In this document: in pieces, positions 1-10,650 of the stretch
Position numbering within the stretch: position 1 is the stretch's first letter
Layout of the letters: every line of letters begins with the position of its first letter
Source: Edwardsiella anguillarum ET080813
Lineage (GTDB): Bacteria; Pseudomonadota; Gammaproteobacteria; Enterobacterales; Enterobacteriaceae
Direction: 5' to 3'
Assembly: GCF_000264765.2 (NCBI RefSeq)
Contig: NZ_CP006664.1
Coordinates: 1,426,001 to 1,490,000 of the forward strand
Length of the DNA stretch: 64,000 bases
Program-made: the position numbers and the translations under genes
The notes under the pieces: model-generated
Told to the model about the DNA's origin: nothing
Databases searched by the model: none
What the model saw: only the letters and a program-made list of their open reading frames with translations

Positions 1-378
<378 letters not shown>

Positions 379-419
379 GAAATATACAAGATATTCGGCG
401 CGATACTGTCAACAAACAC

Positions 420-440
420 GGCCTGTACCGTCACCAGGCC
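420..440 (-). terminator. possible weak terminator/attenuator at the end of tusB
   Basis: A 6-bp stem GGCCTG/CAGGCC with a 9-base loop overlaps the tusB stop codon and is followed on the minus strand by GTGTTTGTT. The stem is short and the T run is interrupted, so it may only partly stop transcription from tus into rpsL. Confidence 0.3.
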
Positions 441-721
441 ATCTGACGCGGATGCGCCTCGCTCAGCGCGACAAATTCGCTATAGCCGATCAGCTGACAC
501 GCGGGTGCGACATACGCCGTCAGCCCCCGCGCGAGCACATCCTCCCGCAGCACATGCAGCGCCACCGGCAGAGCGCTCAGCGCCGTCAACCCTGCGCTGC
601 CCGTCAGCGCGCACAGAACGCCGTCCTGCAGCAGAACCAGCGCATCGCCGGGGCGCACCAGCGCCGCCAGCGCCGTGAAATCGACGCCCCCCTGCGGTGA
701 GCGGGTCAATGTATGTAACAT
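431..721 (-). CDS. tusB: tRNA 2-thiouridine sulfur-relay protein TusB
   Basis: 96 residues, against 95 in E. coli. TusB is the small non-catalytic subunit of the cytoplasmic TusBCD complex, which passes persulfide sulfur from TusA to TusE for 2-thiolation of the wobble uridine of tRNA-Lys, -Glu and -Gln. The protein begins MLHTLTRSP and ends near the conserved HPRQMAW. It is the last gene of yheO-tusDCB and starts 16 bases after tusC. Identified by length, order and sequence; no catalytic cysteine is expected. Confidence 0.93.
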   Translation of the reverse strand: MLHTLTRSPQGGVDFTALAALVRPGDALVLLQDGVLCALTGSAGLTALSALPVALHVLREDVLARGLTAYVAPACQLIGYSEFVALSEAHPRQMAW

Positions 722-737
722 CGCGGAGTCCCCAGCG

Positions 738-1097
738 TTAAAAGGTCAAAATGACATCGCACTCATCCAGACGCGCGCGCAGCGTATCGGCCGCCAGCGC
801 CTCGGCGGGGATAACCCAGCCGGCGTCACTGCTTAGCCCCCGCGCGGCCAACGACGCGGCGCACAGGTAGATCTGCTCGATATCATACAGCGCCATCACG
901 CCAAACGTGGCGACGTAATCGCGCGCCAGAATAGCCGACGGCTGCTGATCGGGCAGCAGCTGGAAGACCGCATCGCCGATAAAGAACACGGCAATATCCT
1001 CGCAGAATGCGGAGGCCGCCAGCAGCGCATCCAGTCCCTCTCGCCCGGCGCTCGTCGTATGGGGGGGCTGGGTAAAAACAAAGGCAAGCCGTCTCAT
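738..1097 (-). CDS. tusC: sulfur-relay protein TusC
   Basis: 119 residues, equal to E. coli TusC. It is the middle subunit of the TusBCD sulfur-transfer complex for tRNA thiolation. The start at [13 protein letters not shown] was chosen over an upstream in-frame start because it matches the family N-terminus and has a strong GGGGGAG ribosome binding site just before it. Conserved [19 protein letters not shown] and the CDVILTF end are visible. It starts 8 bases after tusD. Confidence 0.93.
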   Translation of the reverse strand: MRRLAFVFTQPPHTTSAGREGLDALLAASAFCEDIAVFFIGDAVFQLLPDQQPSAILARDYVATFGVMALYDIEQIYLCAASLAARGLSSDAGWVIPAEALAADTLRARLDECDVILTF

Positions 1098-1105
1098 CTC
1101 TCCCC

Positions 1106-1495
1106 CTAGAACTGCATGGTGCGATCGCACACCAGCATCGCTTCCGCCAGCGCACCCAGGCCGCTCAGCGTAAAACCGGGCTGCAGATTACCCGACGTCA
1201 GCCCTCGCTGTTCGGCCGCCGCTGTCGATACAACGCCGCGGCGCAGCGCGGCGGCGACGCAGACATTCAGCGTCACGCCGTGCTGCTGCGAGAGCTGTTG
1301 CCAGGCCCGCACCAGATCAAACTCATCCGCCGCCGGCTGCGTCAGCTGATTGGCGTTGAGCACCCCTTCGCGATAGAAGAAAACGCTGTGCAGCGTATGC
1401 CCCGCCGCCAGCAGCGCGAGGGCAAACTGATAGGCGCTGCTGGCGGCCTGCGTACCGTAAGCCGGCCCATTCACGACCAGTGAGTAGCTCAGCAT
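1106..1495 (-). CDS. tusD: sulfur-relay protein TusD
   Basis: 129 residues. TusD carries the persulfide-accepting cysteine of TusBCD; here that is Cys79 in [12 protein letters not shown]. The [15 protein letters not shown] and SVFFYREGV segments are conserved. It accepts sulfur from TusA and hands it to TusE in the cytoplasm. It starts 3 bases after the end of yheO, so the two are probably cotranscribed and perhaps translationally coupled. Confidence 0.95.
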   Translation of the reverse strand: MLSYSLVVNGPAYGTQAASSAYQFALALLAAGHTLHSVFFYREGVLNANQLTQPAADEFDLVRAWQQLSQQHGVTLNVCVAAALRRGVVSTAAAEQRGLTSGNLQPGFTLSGLGALAEAMLVCDRTMQF

Positions 1496-1498
1496 GGC

Positions 1499-2215
1499 TC
1501 AGTTACCCTGCACGTCGCCGTTCTTAAACTGGCGAATGTAGAGATAGACCGTATGCTTGGAAATATTCAGGCGATCGGCCACCTGGTTGATCGCATCCTT
1601 GATATCAAAGATCCCCTTCTCATGCAGCGTAAACACGATCTGGCGATTCTTGGCATTGTTGGATACCGTCCGGTCGGCGTTCACCTCTTCGATGGTGTAC
1701 TCCAGCGTCTGGGCCACCAGCTCATCCACCGATGAGGCAAAGTTCACCGCCGAAGAGACCTCCTGGGTCGCTTTGGGGATAAAGGTCTCCATGATCTGGG
1801 AAAACGGCACATCCAGATTCATGTTAATACACAGCAAGCCGATCACCCTCTGCTCTCGGTTGCGGATGGCGATGGTCACCGACTTCATCAGATCGCCGCT
1901 TTTGGCGCGGGTAAAATAGGCGCGCGAGACGCTGCTGTCCTCCCCGGCCATATCGTGCAGCATGCGCAGGGCCAGATCGGTTATCGGAGAGCCAATTTTA
2001 CGCCCGGTGTGTTCACCGTTGGCGATCCGCACCGCCGAACACTTCAGATCCTCCAGCGAGTGCAGAACGATCTCACAGTGCGGGCCGATCAGCATCGCCA
2101 AGCCATCCACCACGGCCTCGTAGGATTTAAGGATCGCCTGATCGAGCGGGGTGAAAGGGCGTTCATCCAACAGATCCAGCTCACTGATATCAGCCGTAAC
2201 AAGCGTATTTGACAT
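1499..2215 (-). CDS. yheO: YheO-family transcriptional regulator
   Basis: 238 residues (E. coli 240). The N-terminal part is a YheO/PAS-like domain (about 25-145, with EIVLHSLEDLK and FTRAKSGDLMKSVTIAIRN). The C-terminal helix-turn-helix is about 190-230 (KGIFDIKDAINQVADRLNISKHTVYLYIRQF). The start at MSNTLVTADIS was preferred over one ten codons upstream because a GGGAGTGG ribosome binding site precedes it and the length fits the family. It heads the tus operon. The regulated genes and ligand are not known. Confidence 0.9.
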   Translation of the reverse strand: MSNTLVTADISELDLLDERPFTPLDQAILKSYEAVVDGLAMLIGPHCEIVLHSLEDLKCSAVRIANGEHTGRKIGSPITDLALRMLHDMAGEDSSVSRAYFTRAKSGDLMKSVTIAIRNREQRVIGLLCINMNLDVPFSQIMETFIPKATQEVSSAVNFASSVDELVAQTLEYTIEEVNADRTVSNNAKNRQIVFTLHEKGIFDIKDAINQVADRLNISKHTVYLYIRQFKNGDVQGN

Positions 2216-2371
2216 TAACCACTCCCATCGTCGAACCAGACTCACCCATCCCTGACTGGTCCGGAAAAAATAGCGTAATTTTTAAAAAATTTTAGCAAAG
2301 ACGCTCTATTTAAATCCTTGATGGCGCCAAGGTAAATGCCTTTTTACCCGCCGGCGATGCAGGCACGCAAC

Positions 2372-2406
2372 AAAAACCCCCTGAGAGCGGTGCCCTCAGG
2401 GGGTTT
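2372..2406 (-). terminator. intrinsic terminator of fkpA
   Basis: A GC-rich stem (AACCCCCTGAG paired with CTCAGGGGGTT) with a short loop and a run of T on the minus strand lies 18 bases past the fkpA stop. Confidence 0.9.
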
Positions 2407-2424
2407 GTCTAATCAGCGCGCGAT

Positions 2425-3243
2425 TTATTTAGCAGAGGTCGCAGCAGCTGCTTCGTCTTTCGCGCCCGGCGCAGCATCCGCCTTCGCCGCCGGCTTCACG
2501 TCCAGCAGCTCAACCTCAAAGACCAGCGTAGAGTTAGCCGGGATCCCCGGAACGCCGGTTTTACCGTAGGCCAGATCCGGCGGGATAACCAGCTTGATCT
2601 TGCCGCCTTTCTTGATGTGTTTCAGACCTTCGGTCCAACCCGGGATCACCCCGTCCAGACGGAAGGAGAGCGGCTCACCGCGGCTGTAGGAGTTATCGAA
2701 CTCGGTACCATTGATCAGCGAACCCTTATAGTTCACCACCACGGTATCGCTATCCGTCGGCACTGGCCCGGTCCCCTCTTTCTGGACCAGATACATCAGG
2801 CCGCTAGCGGTGGTTTTCACCCCTTTTTCTTTGGCAAACGCCGCGCGGAACTTCTGCCCCGCCTCCGCGTTCTCTTTGGCTTCCTGCTCCATCTTCGCCT
2901 GGGCCGCGCTCTTCACACGGCTCTCGAAAGACTGCAGCGTCTGCTCGATCTGCTGATCACTGAGCTTGCTCTTACCGGCAAACGCATCCTGTACCCCGGC
3001 GATCAGCTGATCTTTATCTAGCTTGATACCCAGCTTCTCTTGCTCTTTCAGTGAGTTGTCCATATAACGACCCAGAGAGGCACCCAGTGCGTAAGCGGCC
3101 TGCTGATCGTCATTCTTGAACTGGCTATTGGCGGCAGCCGGAGCAGCGGTATCCGCCTTGGCTGCGTCCGCTGCAAACGCCGAGGCATTCAGCGCCAGAG
3201 CCATGGTCGTGGCTAGCGCGGTAACTTTAAAAAAAGATTTCAT
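2425..3243 (-). CDS. fkpA: periplasmic FKBP-type peptidyl-prolyl isomerase FkpA
   Basis: 272 residues (E. coli 270). FkpA is a periplasmic proline isomerase and chaperone that helps envelope proteins fold. A signal peptide (about 1-25, ending ASAFA-A) is followed by the helical dimerisation domain (about 40-140, rich in Q, K and E) and a C-terminal FKBP domain (about 150-255, with VVVNYKGSLINGTEFDNSY and VIPGWTEGLKHI). The start MKSFFKV matches the family. It has its own terminator and a sigma-E-type promoter at 3358-3385, so it is probably induced by envelope stress. Confidence 0.96.
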   Translation of the reverse strand: MKSFFKVTALATTMALALNASAFAADAAKADTAAPAAANSQFKNDDQQAAYALGASLGRYMDNSLKEQEKLGIKLDKDQLIAGVQDAFAGKSKLSDQQIEQTLQSFESRVKSAAQAKMEQEAKENAEAGQKFRAAFAKEKGVKTTASGLMYLVQKEGTGPVPTDSDTVVVNYKGSLINGTEFDNSYSRGEPLSFRLDGVIPGWTEGLKHIKKGGKIKLVIPPDLAYGKTGVPGIPANSTLVFEVELLDVKPAAKADAAPGAKDEAAAATSAK

Positions 3244-3357
3244 CCATTTCTCCAAAATTAAGGCACTTGCCTTAAATCACGATGAGCAACAGTACTGGGC
3301 TACTATAGCTGGCGCCCTTACCAGAAAACAATCAATAAGCCAGCATACAGTGTAAAT

Positions 3358-3385
3358 TCAGACCTGTGTTACGTAAAAAAGTTTC
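3358..3385 (-). promoter_or_regulatory. sigma-E-type promoter of fkpA
   Basis: Minus strand: GAAACTT (3379-3385), 16 bases, TCTGA (3358-3362). This fits the extracytoplasmic-stress consensus GGAACTT-N16-TCTGA/TCAAA. It lies 115 bases upstream of the fkpA start; E. coli fkpA is a known sigma-E target. Confidence 0.75.
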
Positions 3386-3519
3386 TCGCGACGCGCTGAT
3401 AGCGGTAGACGACTACGCAAATCCATACAATTCGCGCTACCATAGCCCGCTCATCGCCCCATCCTGGCGTAATCAAAAAAGAGCAAGAATGTAATAATCG
3501 GAAAATAGAGGAATTTTTT

Positions 3520-3753
3520 ATGGAATCATCGTCCAACGGACTGACTGAGCTGGAGCGCCGTCTGGAGCAGATGGAGAGCCGGATCGCTTTTCAGGAGATC
3601 ACCATTGAGGATCTTAACCAGACGGTGATCGCACTGCAGCTGGAGCTCGGGAAATACCGCGAGCAAATGCGCCTGCTGCTCGACAAGTTCAGGGCCGTGC
3701 AGCCCTCAATGATGGCGCACCCGTCAGAAGAGACGCCGCCGCCCCACTACTGA
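3520..3753 (+). CDS. slyX: SlyX family protein
   Basis: 77 residues (E. coli 72). A small, almost wholly helical cytoplasmic protein: [26 protein letters not shown] predicts a coiled coil, and the C-terminus EETPPPHY is the family hallmark. GAGGAA precedes the ATG. It lies divergent from fkpA and convergent with slyD, sharing a terminator hairpin. Molecular role is unknown. Confidence 0.93.
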   Translation: MESSSNGLTELERRLEQMESRIAFQEITIEDLNQTVIALQLELGKYREQMRLLLDKFRAVQPSMMAHPSEETPPPHY

Positions 3754-3773
3754 GGCGGCGCGGCGCAGACAAT

Positions 3774-3802
3774 AAAAAAGCGGTCATTTGACCGCTTTTT
3801 TT
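3774..3802. terminator. bidirectional terminator between slyX and slyD
   Basis: AAAAAAGCGGTC/GACCGCTTTTTT forms an 8-bp core stem flanked by A and T runs on both sides, so it can serve the convergent slyX and slyD. Confidence 0.92.
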
Positions 3803-3823
3803 ACAGGGGCAAGCACAAAAGCA

Positions 3824-4480
3824 TCAGTGGCAGCCGCAGCCGCCGTGGCCTTTACCTTTGCCCTGGCCGCCGCAGCAGGTATCGCCTTCTGCGTGCTCGT
3901 GATCGTGGTCATGACCGCCGCAGCATTCGCCTTCGCCGTGGCTATGACCGTGACCGCCGCAGCACTCACCCTCGCCGTGACCGTGGCCGCCGCAGCAGCC
4001 TTCACCATGATCGTGCGCGCCATGCACATGACCGTGCTCCAGCTCTTCAGCGGTCGCTTCACGAATGGCGACAACTTCGACGTTGAAGTTCAGGTTCTGA
4101 CCCGCCAGCATGTGGTTACCGTCAACCACGACATAGTCATCGCCCACCTCGGTGATTTCAACCGGTACCGGGCCCTGATCGGTTTCCGCCAGGAAACGCA
4201 TGCCAACCTGCAGCTCGTCAACCCCCATGAAGACATCCTTCGGTACACGCTGTACCAGGTTGTCATCATACTGGCCGTAGGCATCATTAGCCGGAACATG
4301 CACGTCGAAACGATCGCCGACGACGTGACCTTCCAGCGCTTTTTCCAGACCGGCAATCAGAGAGCCATGGCCGTGCAGGTAGTCCAGCGGTGCTGACACC
4401 GGAGACTCATCAACCAATACCCCGTCTTCCGTACGCACCTGATAGGCCAGACTGACCACCAGGTCTTTAGCTACTTTCAT
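3824..4480 (-). CDS. slyD: FKBP-type peptidyl-prolyl isomerase and metallochaperone SlyD
   Basis: 218 residues, longer than E. coli SlyD (196). SlyD is a cytoplasmic proline isomerase and chaperone that also supplies nickel to hydrogenase maturation. The FKBP part (1-69 and about 125-148) flanks the inserted IF chaperone domain (about 70-125). The tail 149-218 is almost only G, H, C, E and D: 16 histidines and 10 cysteines, arranged as three near-identical units of the type GEGECCGGHGH. Tail length is the main difference from relatives. It is transcribed towards the shared terminator at 3774-3802. Confidence 0.96.
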   Translation of the reverse strand: MKVAKDLVVSLAYQVRTEDGVLVDESPVSAPLDYLHGHGSLIAGLEKALEGHVVGDRFDVHVPANDAYGQYDDNLVQRVPKDVFMGVDELQVGMRFLAETDQGPVPVEITEVGDDYVVVDGNHMLAGQNLNFNVEVVAIREATAEELEHGHVHGAHDHGEGCCGGHGHGEGECCGGHGHSHGEGECCGGHDHDHEHAEGDTCCGGQGKGKGHGGCGCH

Positions 4481-4552
4481 GATATCTCCTAGCGTTTGAA
4501 ACTAAATCCGAGCGGATTGTAGCGGAATTTCGCGCCACTGTACGGTTCAGGA

Positions 4553-4575
4553 TAAAAAAAGCTGCGCCGCCGCAC
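4553..4575 (-). terminator. possible terminator after yheV
   Basis: A small stem TGCG/CGCA is followed on the minus strand by GC and seven T, just downstream of the yheV stop. The stem is short, so this is tentative. Confidence 0.35.
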
Positions 4576-4588
4576 CCGCTTTGTCCCT

Positions 4589-4771
4589 TCAGGGTTTAAA
4601 ACGGCCAATGATCCGGCCAGACGCCCCCACCGGTGCCGATGGCGTCATTCGATGGCCGCAGCGCACACACTGCGCCTGTACCGGCTCATCCTCATTGGCC
4701 TGCCACAGCGCCAGGCTATCTATGGCGTGACAGGCGGGGCAGCGCGCCCCGGCAATAAATCGCTTCTTCAC
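4589..4771 (-). CDS. yheV: YheV family putative zinc ribbon protein
   Basis: 60 residues (E. coli 66). Two CXXC pairs (CPAC near residue 11 and CVRC near residue 36) form a probable zinc ribbon; the N-terminus [13 protein letters not shown] is conserved. The GTG start overlaps the kefB stop by GTGA, so translation is probably coupled to kefB. It is the last gene of kefG-kefB-yheV. Function is unknown. Confidence 0.88.
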   Translation of the reverse strand: MKKRFIAGARCPACHAIDSLALWQANEDEPVQAQCVRCGHRMTPSAPVGASGRIIGRFKP

Positions 4772-6600
4772 GCTTCATCCTCCGGCCACTCATCATCCCA
4801 GCCATTCATTTGATGCTGCTCATGCAGCATCTCGCGCTGAAAGATCTCCTCCAGCTCACGCCGCGCCTCGCGAATGCGGGAGATTTGCGCGATCTCCCCC
4901 TGCCGATGCGGCATCAGTTCGCGCAGCATACGCATATCCAAACGGCGGAAATGCTGCTGGGCCCGGTAGGCCTGATGCGGGTGCATTCCGGTTTCAATCA
5001 GGCTCTTACGCCCCAGCTCCAGCGCGCTGGAAAAGGTCTCCCGGCTAAACTGCGTCACGCCGGCCTGCAGCAGCTCGTGGGCCTCGACCCGCCCGCGGGC
5101 GCGCGCCAGAATGCGCAGCCGTGGAAAGTGCTGTTGACACAAGCGAACCACCGCCATGGTCTCCTCCGGCTCGTTGCAGGTGATGACGATAGCCTCTGCC
5201 CGCGCCGCGCCCGCCGCATGCAGCAGATCCAGGTGGGTGGCGTCGCCGTAATACACCTTGTAACCGTAGCGGCGCATCATGCTGACCACGCTGACGTCGC
5301 GCTCCAGTACGGTGACCCGCGTTTGATTGGCCATCAGCAGCCGACCGATAACCTGGCCGAAACGGCCAAAACCGACCAGGATCACCTGTGGCTCATCATC
5401 GGCGACATAGGGTTTTTCCGCACTCTCCTCCGCCGGGTTCAACCGCTGGGCCAGCAGGCGATCGAGCGCCTGCATCAGCAGCGGGGTAGTCACCATCGAC
5501 AGCGTCACCACCACCAGCAGCAGCGCGCTCTGCTGGGCGCTCAGCAGGTGCTGGGCGGCGGCGGCGGAAAACAGCACAAAGGCGAACTCGCCCCCCTGGC
5601 TGAGCACCGCCGCAAACTGCAGCCGCACCGCGCTGCGTATCCGCGACAATCGCGCCAGCAGATACAGCACGGCACTTTTGACCACCACCAGCGCGACGAC
5701 CGCGGCCAGGATCTGCGCCCAGTAGGCATACAGCACGCCCAGGTTGAGCGCCATACCGACCGAAATAAAAAATAGCCCCAGCAGCAGTCCCTTAAAGGGC
5801 TCAATGGCGATCTCAAGCTCGTGCTGAAACTCGCTCTCCGCCAACAGCACCCCGGCGATAAAGGTCCCCAGCGCCATTGAAAAGCCCAGCATATCCATCA
5901 GGAGCGCGGAGCCGAGCACCACCAACAGTGCCGCAGCGGTAAAAATTTCACGCACACCGGTGGCGGCGATATAGTGAAACAGCGGGCGCAGCAGTAGCCG
6001 TCCGCCGATCCAGATACCGGCCAGTGCGCCGAGCTTCAGCGCAATGTGTCCCCAGCTGATGGCGTGATCGGCCCCCCCGGCCAAGATCGGCATCAGAGCC
6101 AGCGCCGGCACGACGGCGATATCCTGGAACAGCAGCACGGCAAACCCGAGACGGCCGCCCTGATTGCGGTTCATCCCCTTTTCGCGCATCAGCTGCAGCG
6201 CCATGGCCGTCGACGACATGGCCAGACCAATCCCGCCGATGACCGCCGCCTGCCAGGCAAACCCGCTGGCGACCAACAGCCCGCCGAGCAGCAGCGCGCT
6301 CAGCAGCAACTGGGCGGCACCGGCGCCGAAGATCAGCCGCCGCAGACGCCACAGCTTGCCCGGGTTCAACTCCAGCCCGATGATAAACAGCAGGAAGACC
6401 ACGCCCATCTCCGAAAAGTGCAGGATCTCCTCCACATCCCGGATCAAACCGATACCCCAGGGACCGATGGCGATCCCGGCGATCAGAAAGCCGAGCACGG
6501 CACCGATGCCCAAACGGCGGGCGATGGGCACCGCCAGCACCGCGGCAAACAAAAACAGCACCACCGCCGGTAGCAGGGAGGGCTCAGCATTCATCATCAT
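4768..6600 (-). CDS. kefB: glutathione-gated potassium/proton antiporter KefB
   Basis: 610 residues (E. coli 601). KefB is an inner-membrane K+ efflux system opened by glutathione adducts, which acidifies the cytoplasm and protects against electrophiles. The N-terminal Na+/H+ exchanger domain (about 10-380, some 12 membrane segments, with [10 protein letters not shown] and GVLLAESEF) is followed by an RCK/TrkA-N domain (about 400-520, Rossmann start [15 protein letters not shown]) that binds glutathione and nucleotide. Three consecutive ATG codons could start it; 6594 is as likely as 6600. It overlaps the end of kefG, its ancillary subunit. Confidence 0.95.
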   Translation of the reverse strand: MMMNAEPSLLPAVVLFLFAAVLAVPIARRLGIGAVLGFLIAGIAIGPWGIGLIRDVEEILHFSEMGVVFLLFIIGLELNPGKLWRLRRLIFGAGAAQLLLSALLLGGLLVASGFAWQAAVIGGIGLAMSSTAMALQLMREKGMNRNQGGRLGFAVLLFQDIAVVPALALMPILAGGADHAISWGHIALKLGALAGIWIGGRLLLRPLFHYIAATGVREIFTAAALLVVLGSALLMDMLGFSMALGTFIAGVLLAESEFQHELEIAIEPFKGLLLGLFFISVGMALNLGVLYAYWAQILAAVVALVVVKSAVLYLLARLSRIRSAVRLQFAAVLSQGGEFAFVLFSAAAAQHLLSAQQSALLLVVVTLSMVTTPLLMQALDRLLAQRLNPAEESAEKPYVADDEPQVILVGFGRFGQVIGRLLMANQTRVTVLERDVSVVSMMRRYGYKVYYGDATHLDLLHAAGAARAEAIVITCNEPEETMAVVRLCQQHFPRLRILARARGRVEAHELLQAGVTQFSRETFSSALELGRKSLIETGMHPHQAYRAQQHFRRLDMRMLRELMPHRQGEIAQISRIREARRELEEIFQREMLHEQHQMNGWDDEWPEDEA

Positions 6601-7144
6601 CTCCGGCGGGCAGCGGCGCCGCTAACCATGTGGCATAGTCATGCGCCTGGGCGTGCAGCATCTCCAGCTTCTGGCGCCGCGCCCAATAGATCGTCAGCGG
6701 CGCCAGCCAGCGCATATGGCAGCGCAGCGCCGTCAGCTCAAACGGACGCAACACCTCGCCCATGGTGTAATGGTTATAGCCACCCAACTGATAGGCCCCC
6801 TCAGGCTCGCCGGTAGTGACCACCGAGCGCCAATACTTATCGCGCAGGGCATACCCCCCCACGCCGCTGGCGAAACCGCGCGCTAACACGCGATCCAGCC
6901 ACTCTTTAAGCAGGGCCGGACAACTGTAATTATACAGGGGGTGTTGAAACACGATGACCTGATGATTGCGCAGCAGATGCTGCTCATGATGAATATCGAT
7001 AAAAAAATCTGGATAGTGGGCGTACAGGTCATGCACCGTCACGTTACTCAGGCGCCGGGCGGCCTGCAGCAACAGCTGATTGGCCACGGATGACGGTGAC
7101 TCGGGATGAGCATAAATCAGTAACACCTTCGGCGGGTGCGCCAT
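6584..7144 (-). CDS. kefG: KefB ancillary flavoprotein KefG
   Basis: 186 residues (E. coli 184). A flavodoxin-like quinone-oxidoreductase fold; the family needs it for full KefB activity. Visible are [17 protein letters not shown] at the nucleotide-binding N-terminus, [36 protein letters not shown], and GFASGVGG. It overlaps kefB by 17 bases and is the first gene of the operon. Confidence 0.94.
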   Translation of the reverse strand: MAHPPKVLLIYAHPESPSSVANQLLLQAARRLSNVTVHDLYAHYPDFFIDIHHEQHLLRNHQVIVFQHPLYNYSCPALLKEWLDRVLARGFASGVGGYALRDKYWRSVVTTGEPEGAYQLGGYNHYTMGEVLRPFELTALRCHMRWLAPLTIYWARRQKLEMLHAQAHDYATWLAAPLPAGDDDEC

Positions 7145-7303
7145 GCTTCCTTCTCCTCGTGCGTCCGAACGTCGTCATTGCCGGACTTTTCAGCTACCAT
7201 GCGACCCTGAATGACGGAATAACGCCGCACATCGCCATTAGCCCGCCGCGTTATTTACGTCGCCACAACGCCAATTTAACACACACTCAATAGACGACGC
7301 TTT

Positions 7304-9232
7304 ATGATTGTTTTCTCATCGCTCCAAATTCGTCGCGGCACCCGGGTGCTGCTGGACAATGCCTCGGCAACGATCAACCCCGGCCAAAAGGTGGGCCTGG
7401 TCGGCAAAAATGGCTGTGGGAAATCAACGCTGCTGGCGCTGTTGAAAAATGAGCTGAGCGCCGACGGCGGTAATCTGACCCTGCCCGGTAACTGGGCCAT
7501 GGCCTGGGTTAACCAGGAGACGCCGGCGCTGGAAACGCCGGCGCTGGAGTATGTGCTCGACGGCGATCGCGAGTTCCGCCAGCTGGAGCAGCAGCTCGAT
7601 GATGCCAACCAGCGTAACGATGGCAACACGATCGCGCTGATCCGCGGCAAGCTGGACGCCATTGCCGCCTGGACCATTCGCGCCCGAGCCTCCAGTCTGC
7701 TGCACGGCCTCGGCTTCAGCCAGGAACAGCTCATGCAGCCGGTGAAATCCTTCTCCGGCGGCTGGCGCATGCGCCTGAACCTGGCACAGGCGCTGCTGTG
7801 CCGCTCCGATCTGCTGCTGCTCGACGAACCGACCAACCACCTGGATCTGGACGCGGTGATCTGGCTGGAGCGCTGGCTGAAAAGCTATCCGGGCACACTG
7901 ATCCTGATTTCACACGACCGTGACTTCCTCGATCCTATCGTGGACAAAATTGTACATATCGAACAGCAGCAGCTGTTTGAATACAGCGGAAACTACTCCT
8001 CTTTCGAACTGCAGCGCGCCGGGAAACTGGCGCAGCAGCAGGCGATGTATCAGAGCCAGCAGCAGCGTATCGCCCATCTGCAAAGCTATATCGACCGCTT
8101 CAAGGCCAAGGCCAGTAAGGCCAAGCAGGCGCAGAGCCGGGTAAAAATGCTGGAACGTATGGAACGCATCGCGCCGGCCCACGTCGATAACCCGTTCCAC
8201 TTCAGCTTCCGCGCGCCGGAAAGCCTACCAACGCCGCTGCTGCGTATGGAGCACGTCAGCGCCGGCTACGGCGAGCGCACCGTACTCGCCTCGATTAAGC
8301 TCAACCTGGTACCCGGTTCGCGCATCGGTCTGCTGGGACGTAACGGCGCCGGTAAATCCACCCTGATCAAGCTGCTGGCCGGCGAGCTAGCGCCGCAGCA
8401 GGGGGAGGTCGGGCTGGCCAAGGGCGTTCGTCTGGGATACTTCGCCCAGCATCAGCTAGAGTATCTTCGCGCCGACGAATCGCCACTGCAGCACTTAGCC
8501 CGCCTGGCGCCGCAGGAGAGCGAACAGCAGCTGCGCGACTATTTAGGGGGCTTCGGTTTTAACGGTGATAAAGTCAGCGAGGCGACCGCGCGCTTTTCCG
8601 GCGGCGAGAAGGCGCGCCTGGTACTGGCGCTGATCGTCTGGCAGCGTCCGAACCTGCTGCTGCTCGACGAACCGACCAACCATCTGGATCTGGACATGCG
8701 CCAGGCGCTAACCGAAGCGCTGATCGATTTCGAGGGCGCGCTGGTGGTAGTCTCGCACGATCGCCATCTGCTGCGATCCACCACCGACGATCTCTATCTG
8801 GTGCACGACGGCCAGGTCGAGCCGTTCGCCGGTGATCTGGACGACTACCAGCGCTGGATGATCGATCTGCAGCGCCAGGAAAACCAGGCGCCGGCGGATC
8901 AGGATGGCGCGCAAACGACCAACAGCGCCCAGGCCAGAAAGGATCAGAAGCGTCGCGAGGCCGAGTTCCGCAGCCAGACTCAGCCGCTGCGCAAGCAGAT
9001 CGCCGCGCAGGAAAAGCGTATGGAGACCCTGAGCGCCCAGCTCAATACGCTGGAGGAACGCCTCGCCGACGGCGCGCTGTACGATCCGGCGCATAAAGAG
9101 GAGCTGAACGACATTCTGCAGCGCCAAAGTCAGACCAAGCTCGGTCTGGAGGAGGCGGAGCTGTGCTGGCTCGATGCGCAAGAGCAGCTCGAAGCGATGT
9201 CTCGCGCCTTCACGGAGAGCGATAACGCCTGA
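7304..9232 (+). CDS. yheS: ABC-F family ATPase YheS
   Basis: 642 residues (E. coli 637). Two ABC ATPase domains without membrane segments: Walker A GKNGCGKST (about 31-39) and GRNGAGKST (about 345-353), signatures SFSGGWRMRL and RFSGGEKARL, and two LLLLDEPTNHLDLD Walker B motifs. A linker joins them and a charged coiled-coil tail (about 545-635) follows. ABC-F proteins act on ribosomes. In E. coli yheT-yheU follow on the same strand; here the next gene is argD, convergent and only 7 bases away, with no terminator between. Confidence 0.95.
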   Translation: MIVFSSLQIRRGTRVLLDNASATINPGQKVGLVGKNGCGKSTLLALLKNELSADGGNLTLPGNWAMAWVNQETPALETPALEYVLDGDREFRQLEQQLDDANQRNDGNTIALIRGKLDAIAAWTIRARASSLLHGLGFSQEQLMQPVKSFSGGWRMRLNLAQALLCRSDLLLLDEPTNHLDLDAVIWLERWLKSYPGTLILISHDRDFLDPIVDKIVHIEQQQLFEYSGNYSSFELQRAGKLAQQQAMYQSQQQRIAHLQSYIDRFKAKASKAKQAQSRVKMLERMERIAPAHVDNPFHFSFRAPESLPTPLLRMEHVSAGYGERTVLASIKLNLVPGSRIGLLGRNGAGKSTLIKLLAGELAPQQGEVGLAKGVRLGYFAQHQLEYLRADESPLQHLARLAPQESEQQLRDYLGGFGFNGDKVSEATARFSGGEKARLVLALIVWQRPNLLLLDEPTNHLDLDMRQALTEALIDFEGALVVVSHDRHLLRSTTDDLYLVHDGQVEPFAGDLDDYQRWMIDLQRQENQAPADQDGAQTTNSAQARKDQKRREAEFRSQTQPLRKQIAAQEKRMETLSAQLNTLEERLADGALYDPAHKEELNDILQRQSQTKLGLEEAELCWLDAQEQLEAMSRAFTESDNA

Positions 9233-9239
9233 GCGTCGC

Positions 9240-10460
<1,221 letters not shown>

Positions 10461-10490
10461 TCATCTCCGTTTGCATCGGCCAAGTTAAAG

Positions 10491-10525
10491 TGATTTTATA
10501 ATCATAAAATATGAATAATAAATCA
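10491..10525 (-). promoter_or_regulatory. tandem ArgR operator (two ARG boxes) of argD
   Basis: Two imperfect palindromes, TGATTTTATAATCA (10491-10504) and TGAATAATAAATCA (10512-10525), are centred 21 bases apart. That is the standard spacing of two 18-bp ARG boxes separated by 3 bp, bound by one ArgR hexamer. They cover the likely argD promoter region. Confidence 0.8.
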
Positions 10526-10650
10526 ATTGGCGGCAACCCTATTTTTAGCGTCAACGCCGTGCAAGCCCCTTCGCGTCCGGCCCGGCGGGGCTGAATTTGT
10601 CCGGCGTATGCTTTATCATCACCGCTTTCCCGTAACGCCAGTGCCATGCC

